Source: Paenibacillus sp. Root444D2 (lineage in GTDB: Bacteria; Bacillota; Bacilli; Paenibacillales; NBRC-103111). Taken from it: DNA of 64,000 bases. The DNA lies in NCBI RefSeq assembly GCF_001426375.1, contig NZ_LMEO01000014.1:17104-81103 (forward strand). Reading direction: 5' to 3'. Under the pieces are notes generated by a model. The model saw only the letters and a list, made by a program, of their open reading frames with translations, made no database searches and was not told the origin of the DNA. Shown one piece after another: positions 59,914 to 64,000 of the stretch; the first letter of the stretch is position 1, and every line of letters begins with the position of its first letter. The position numbers and the translations under genes were made by a program.

Positions 59914-62064
59914 TTACTTCTTCAAATCCAAACGCACATCGCGACCATCGTCCTGCACAGATAGTTCTTTACCAGCGGCTTTCAGGGAATTAGCGTAACT
60001 CACCCAAGCGTCCAGCATGATGGAGCCATCTTTCCAATCCTTCACTTCACCGAATACCGTAAAGCCATCGCCGCTGCCAGTAGCCATGAAATCATTGGTT
60101 GTTACTTTGAACGTTCGGTCTGTATTAAATTTGCCATCGACATAGATAGGAGTACCATCTACCAGAGTGATTTTGGAATATTTCTCACCGAGTGGCTTCG
60201 TGCTGTCCCACTCTACTTTCAAGCCCGAGAATTGAATAGCTGGAAGATTGGTATACTTGTCCGTAACTTCGAGTGCTTTTTTGATTTGTGCAGCAGTCAT
60301 TGTACCCGTAACGTTGTAATTGCCGAAAGGGAACACTTCAAACATTTTGCTGTATGTCAGCTCACCTTTATCTACATCAGCGCGAATACCGCCGATATTA
60401 GTGAAGGCGATGTCTGATTTCTCAGAAGCGCGCATGGCATCAGTAATACTATTCCCTAATTGGGAAGCGCCATCCCGATCAACTCCGCCATTGACAGCAA
60501 AGCGGAAAGATTTACGAGTTAGCGGTTCTGCAGCAACGACTTCAACCTCTCCGGATTTCGCTGAAATTTTGGCTTTATAATCTTCAACCGTTTGGTGAAT
60601 CTTCGCGTCAGCTGTTGTCAGGTTCGTATATGTTTCAAGCAAGCTTGCATTTGAGGATACGACTTGTTTTGTGGTTTTGTCTACAAACAGTTGAATGTGC
60701 CCAACCGCATAAAGCCAGCTTTGAGCCTCAACAACAGGAATGCCATTCACGGTACCGGCAACACGCATATGGGAGTGACCACCAACAATTGCATCAAGGG
60801 TACCATTCCCGGTGCCTTTTGCAAGATCAGCAAGCTCGCTAATGATTTCAGCAGACTTTTGGTTTTGCTCACCAGGTAGGTGGGAGGTAACCATAATGAT
60901 GTCGACACCTTTTGCACGAAGCTCAGTGGACAATTCTTTAGCCAGAGGAACCGGATTTACAAAGGAGAGGCCCTCAATGTTTGTTGATTTCGTTGTTGTT
61001 GTCGTTTGTGGCGTTGCGAAGCCGATGATACCGATTTTCAGGCCATCTTTCTCAACAATCACATAGGGCTGTGTCCAGTCAACGCGTTTACCTGTTTTAT
61101 CATCGATAATATTAGCCCCGAGAATAGGGAATTTTGCTTTCTTAATGTTGTCGATTAGAACGTCACGACCGAAGTCGAACTCATGGTTTCCAATAGCCGC
61201 GGCATCATATTGCACTTGCGCCATCGTATCCATCACGGATTGACCATTTGTCGTATTGGAAATTAACGTACCTTGCCATGCGTCACCGCCGTCAACAACG
61301 ACCGTTCCTTTTGGATTTACAGCACGGAAATCGGTCACGATACCGCCGAGTGTTTCGATACCGCCTTGACCTTGATTGCGCTTTTTATCGAAGCCGACTT
61401 CGATTTTACCGTGAATATCGTTTGTTGTTAAAATATCAACCACTTTAAATAAAATGGGCTTAAGTGCCTTAGCTACTTCATCACGTGTTACTTCTGCAGT
61501 AGGGTTGAAGTTACCGTCAAGGGTAGGTGTGAAAATTCCGCTGATGACGGCATAAGCGACATAAGGACGGGATTCTTTAGCGATGGAGGAGGAATCTTTG
61601 AAGTAGTTCAACACATTCTCGTTCACTTTTGGTAGTTGGCCGCCAGTTACGACTTTAACGATCAACTCAGCAAGCTCTTGACGAGTAACGGCAGCATTTG
61701 GGTGAAAAGTACCGTCAGCAAAGCCACTAATTAGTTTAGCTGCAACAGCATTCGCAACCGCTTGTTTTTGCCAATTTGCAAGGTCCGTGAACGTGACAGA
61801 ACCAAGATCTGCACTTTTCAATTTGGCAGCACGGTTAATCATTGTTACCACTTCAGCGCGCGTAGCGGCATTTGCACCACGGTAGTCTGTATCCCCGTAG
61901 CCTTCAATAGCGCCGTTATCAATCGCAAGACGCATATCTGATTTCATTGAAACGGAAGAAGAGGGTGCTGCTGTTTCGGCAAATGCTAGACTGCTAGCGA
62001 AAGAGCTAGTAAGAACAGTAACAAGAGCGAGCGCTGTAAGGCGGGTGGTCAATGTTTTTTTCAT
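59914..62064 (-). CDS. SLH-anchored 5'-nucleotidase / metallophosphatase (UshA family)
   Basis: 716 residues. Signal peptide about 1-29 (SLAFA-ET). Three SLH repeats (about 40-208, with VTRQELAELIVKVV and VTRDEVAKAL) attach it to the cell-wall polymer. The metallophosphatase domain has TNDIHG, DGGDAWQG, GNHEFD, SHLPGE and GGHSHM, with the 5'-nucleotidase C domain (about 500-710, FRFAVNGGVDRDG and NIGGIRADV). It probably dephosphorylates extracellular nucleotides for scavenging. Start ATG 62064 with AAGGAGGAATT upstream. Confidence 0.93.
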   Translation of the reverse strand: MKKTLTTRLTALALVTVLTSSFASSLAFAETAAPSSSVSMKSDMRLAIDNGAIEGYGDTDYRGANAATRAEVVTMINRAAKLKSADLGSVTFTDLANWQKQAVANAVAAKLISGFADGTFHPNAAVTRQELAELIVKVVTGGQLPKVNENVLNYFKDSSSIAKESRPYVAYAVISGIFTPTLDGNFNPTAEVTRDEVAKALKPILFKVVDILTTNDIHGKIEVGFDKKRNQGQGGIETLGGIVTDFRAVNPKGTVVVDGGDAWQGTLISNTTNGQSVMDTMAQVQYDAAAIGNHEFDFGRDVLIDNIKKAKFPILGANIIDDKTGKRVDWTQPYVIVEKDGLKIGIIGFATPQTTTTTKSTNIEGLSFVNPVPLAKELSTELRAKGVDIIMVTSHLPGEQNQKSAEIISELADLAKGTGNGTLDAIVGGHSHMRVAGTVNGIPVVEAQSWLYAVGHIQLFVDKTTKQVVSSNASLLETYTNLTTADAKIHQTVEDYKAKISAKSGEVEVVAAEPLTRKSFRFAVNGGVDRDGASQLGNSITDAMRASEKSDIAFTNIGGIRADVDKGELTYSKMFEVFPFGNYNVTGTMTAAQIKKALEVTDKYTNLPAIQFSGLKVEWDSTKPLGEKYSKITLVDGTPIYVDGKFNTDRTFKVTTNDFMATGSGDGFTVFGEVKDWKDGSIMLDAWVSYANSLKAAGKELSVQDDGRDVRLDLKK

Positions 62065-62179
62065 GTGTTAACAATTCCTCCTTCAAATTAATAGAACTTC
62101 GGTTAATAAGCCCATCTATTAGTATAAGGGGAAATGGTAGATTTTGAGAAGTAAAGAAATTATTATTAGATGAAACAAC

Positions 62180-62215
62180 AAAAAAAGCCCTTAACCTTCC
62201 AAAGGTTACGTGGCT
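62180..62215 (-). terminator. Terminator overlapping the stop of the small unknown gene
   Basis: On the minus strand AAGCC...TAACCTT pairs with AAGGTTA...GGCTT around TGG and is followed by TTTTTT. The stem contains the stop codon of the gene at 62206. Confidence 0.75.
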
Positions 62216-62484
62216 TGTCGCTCTGTATAAACTTCAAAATGATAGATTGTATTGCGTGTCAGTACCCGGAAATCCATTCCGTCTCGATCTATGGCTTGAA
62301 CTCTAGTTGTTTTGAAAGGTATGTACCTATTAACGCCTGATAGGATCATTGGGCACCCAACCTCAGTAGGATTCATTTCACGGAATGTTTGCCCTTGAAT
62401 TTCATCAAAATCGAATCGTTCCGATCGATGCTTGGGTGTAATCCCATCCACTTCATAGATTTGAAGAAGCTTTAGTAATCTCAT
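62206..62484 (-). CDS. Conserved small protein of unknown function
   Basis: 92 residues. Not recognised. A good ribosome site (TAGGAGGGTGCAAAT) before ATG 62484 and a terminator at its end support it as real. The sequence is charged and soluble, with no Cys pairs or membrane segment, and ends in YHFEVYTERQAT. It is a single gene beside the nucleotidase. Confidence 0.7.
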   Translation of the reverse strand: MRLLKLLQIYEVDGITPKHRSERFDFDEIQGQTFREMNPTEVGCPMILSGVNRYIPFKTTRVQAIDRDGMDFRVLTRNTIYHFEVYTERQAT

Positions 62485-62641
62485 ATTTGCACCCTCCTAC
62501 CTCATCTTCTTAACTCTAGTATACACTGACTTAATATCTAAGGCGAAATCTATGAACCTAACATAAACCTAATAAAGTTCTGACACTTTCCTAGATTCCA
62601 ATATATACAATTGATTCATTGATATCGGGGGTGTTGATGGG

Positions 62642-62863
62642 ATGATGCACGCAAAAATCCTTGTTGGGGAAAAAGAAGTTCTTATGTTTTTTGAATCCAT
62701 GTATCAGGATCATTTACAGATAGCGGCTCAAACCATAATGAAGCATTTATCCAATGCTCAGGTGAGAAAAGTATTTGATGATATTGGTTTGGTGAATATT
62801 ACGAATAAGGAAGTAACGCTCTTCTCGCTGGATGGCGAGATGGAAACGCTTAGTATCTATTAA
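62642..62863 (+). CDS. Small protein of unknown function
   Basis: 73 residues, not recognised. Start ATG 62642 or 62645, after GGGGGTGTTGATGGG. Predicted helical first half (FESMYQDHLQIAAQTIMKHL) and beta-rich end. Soluble and acidic. It precedes the VOC protein by about 70 bp on the same strand. Confidence 0.6.
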   Translation: MMHAKILVGEKEVLMFFESMYQDHLQIAAQTIMKHLSNAQVRKVFDDIGLVNITNKEVTLFSLDGEMETLSIY

Positions 62864-62932
62864 AAACGGTCTAGTCCAATCATGCTCTTTTCGTTACAAT
62901 AGAAGGAGATGAATGGAGGAGGTTATGTACAG

Positions 62933-63322
62933 ATGGCAGTTTTGAAAATGGAGCATGTCGGTGTAATGGTAGCGAACTTGGAAGCATCGATTCGTTTCTA
63001 TGAAGATATGATTGGACTTAAGCACAAAGGAACATTGTTACATACGAATGGTGTGATTAAACTCGGTTTTCTTGGTTTTGAAGCATTAAATGAAACTGAA
63101 GTTGAATTAATAGAGGGTTATAACGCAGGTTTACCGCAAGAGGGCAAAGTTCACCATTTGGCCTTTACTGTGGATGATATTGAAGCTGAATTTACAAGAA
63201 TCAAAGGATTGGGAGTTGATCAGTTGGATGCTGAAATTACGACCCTTCCGAATGGCTCCAGATACTTCTTCTTTAATGGTTTAGACGGAGAGCGTATCGA
63301 ATTCTTTCAATCTACACGCTGA
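62933..63322 (+). CDS. VOC/glyoxalase-fold protein
   Basis: 129 residues from ATG 62933 (GGAGGAGGTT upstream). Eight earlier in-frame codons overlap the ribosome site. Two paired beta-alpha-beta modules: MEHVGVMVANLEASIRFYED and VHHLAFTVDDIEAEF. Metal-type residues His7, Glu near 63, His near 81 and Glu in RIEFFQ resemble methylmalonyl-CoA epimerase/glyoxalase relatives. Function cannot be fixed. Confidence 0.85.
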   Translation: MAVLKMEHVGVMVANLEASIRFYEDMIGLKHKGTLLHTNGVIKLGFLGFEALNETEVELIEGYNAGLPQEGKVHHLAFTVDDIEAEFTRIKGLGVDQLDAEITTLPNGSRYFFFNGLDGERIEFFQSTR

Positions 63323-63422
63323 TTCGTTAATAATCTGCTAGATAATGCAACCCTTTTACTAGAGTTGTAGTCTCCCCTCTGAATTTTCCTTCAATAGATA
63401 GAATGGAATACTAATGAACTTC

Positions 63423-63452
63423 AAAGGATGCAGAGGGCTGCATCCTTTTTTA
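63423..63452 (+). terminator. Terminator after the VOC gene
   Basis: AAAGGATGCA and TGCATCCTTT form a perfect 10-bp stem with a 6-nt loop, then a T-run (TTTTATTTAG). A plus-strand open frame starting here is rejected. From 63453 to the rrn promoter no gene is seen. Confidence 0.85.
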
Positions 63453-63592
63453 TTTAGACTTTTCTGTAGGAACAATTCAAAACAATTGCAATTGTGGAAC
63501 ATTTCTAAAGGGGTTGTAATTGGTTTCTCTGCGTGTTACATTATTCCTCGTTGCTTTGAAGCGGCAAATCACCATGAGTCATTAAATGGAAC

Positions 63593-63622
63593 TTGCACTC
63601 AAACAACAATCTATGTTATTAT
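63593..63622 (+). promoter_or_regulatory. rrn promoter P1
   Basis: TTGCAC and TATTAT with an 18-bp spacer, about 75 bp upstream of a second similar promoter and in line with the 16S gene. Confidence 0.5.
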
Positions 63623-63667
63623 AGCTTTCCTACAGAGAACGACAGAGATTGACAAGAAAAAAAGTGC

Positions 63668-63697
63668 TTGCAATTGATGGACGAGCTGTGGTATATT
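63668..63697 (+). promoter_or_regulatory. rrn promoter P2
   Basis: TTGCAA at 63668-63673 and TATATT at 63692-63697 with an 18-bp spacer, preceded by an A-rich tract like an UP element. Tandem promoters are usual for Firmicute rrn operons. Confidence 0.6.
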
Positions 63698-63740
63698 ACT
63701 TCTCGCTGCTTCGGTAACACGGCAGTGAGCGAAAGAAATT

Positions 63741-63758
63741 GATCTTTGAAAACTGAAC
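63741..63758 (+). promoter_or_regulatory. rrn leader boxA-like antitermination element
   Basis: GATCTTTGAAAACTGAAC is the Firmicute rrn antitermination/boxA-type motif, found about 150 bp upstream of 16S. GAGATT/AATCTC hairpin follows at 63797-63812. Confidence 0.7.
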
Positions 63759-63868
63759 ACGAGTGAGTAAGCACGAACGAGAAATCGTTCAAAAATGAGA
63801 TTGCAAAATCTCGCTAGCAACGCAAATGAGCAATTAAGCTTTCAGATATACGGATATAATATAGGGAT

Positions 63869-63887
63869 CTTTGATCGTAGATCAAAG
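63869..63887 (+). other. Leader hairpin before 16S
   Basis: CTTTGATC-GTA-GATCAAAG, a perfect 8-bp stem about 20 bp ahead of the 16S 5' end. It may be part of the RNase III processing stalk. Confidence 0.5.
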
Positions 63888-63906
63888 TCTCTCTGCTTTG
63901 TCCACT

Positions 63907-64000
63907 ATTATGGAGAGTTTGATCCTGGCTCAGGACGAACGCTGGCGGCGTGCCTAATACATGCAAGTCGAGCGGATTTATCCTTCGGGATAAGTTAGCG
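63907..64000 (+). rRNA. 16S rRNA, 5' end (rest outside window)
   Basis: AGAGTTTGATCCTGGCTCAG at 63914 and GGACGAACGCTGGCGGCGTG are the universal 16S 5' sequences, and TGCCTAATACATGCAAGTCG follows. The start is set by matching E. coli position 8 to 63914. The remainder lies beyond the window. Confidence 0.97.

Noticed and set aside
62642..62863. Toxin or antitoxin role for the 73-residue protein
   Set aside because: No partner gene in operon and no recognisable toxin/antitoxin motif.
63414..63677. Plus-strand open frame of 87 codons before rrn
   Set aside because: Begins inside a terminator hairpin and runs into the rrn promoters; no ribosome site.

Overview
The window looks like a chromosomal segment of a Paenibacillus-type Firmicute. 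It has AGGAGG-type ribosome sites, frequent TTG/GTG starts, several YesM/YesN-like two-component pairs (lytS-type histidine kinase plus AraC-type response regulator) next to CUT-type sugar ABC cassettes, an SLH-anchored surface enzyme, and an rrn operon whose 16S 5' end closes the window. Base composition is mid-GC, with one clearly AT-richer block at about 42.2-51.5 kb. No integrase, transposase, phage gene or cas gene is visible.

Layout. 1-1.6 kb: a DUF58 gene (cut by the window edge) and a MoxR ATPase. 2.3-12.5 kb: a sugar-sensing three-component set (response regulator, kinase, lipoprotein sugar-binding protein), then mglBAC (galactose/methyl-galactoside transporter) and a chemoreceptor. 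13-15.8 kb: ridA and a DauR-like regulator with a D-threonine-aldolase-like enzyme. 16-22.7 kb: kinase, regulator, binding protein and two permeases (CUT1 cassette). 22.8-32.8 kb: GGDEF protein, a fatty-acid CoA-ligase/thioesterase/SDR operon, HAD phosphatase, AlkD-like protein, adenosine deaminase, a CopZ/His-rich lipoprotein pair, benzil-reductase-like SDR, and MscL with a C-terminal zinc ribbon.

33-55.7 kb is a sialic-acid-like locus. It holds an AraC regulator, N-acetylneuraminate lyase, a YhcH/NanQ-type protein, a CUT1 cassette whose second permease and linked kinase both carry frameshifts, then a second AT-rich cassette (regulator, unusual double-sensor kinase, LplB/LplC permeases, binding protein, SGNH esterase), a secreted multidomain sialidase, a cytoplasmic sialidase-like protein and a decayed copy of the latter. 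The likely logic is surface release (sialidase, esterase), import (ABC), then cleavage by NanA. NanE, NanK, NagA and NagB are not in the window. 55.8-63.3 kb: HisC-like aminotransferase, CHASE3-GAF hybrid kinase, SLH 5'-nucleotidase, two small unknown proteins, a VOC protein, then rrn promoters, leader and 16S.

The most unusual non-coding signal is a pair of arrays (13585-13769 and 24108-24291). Each has four 19-bp palindromes TGTTGYA-N5-TRCAACA at nearly identical intervals (52, 62, 52 and 52, 62, 51 bp), close to 5, 6 and 5 helical turns. The spacer sequences are unrelated, but in both arrays the central spacer has self-complementary ends.
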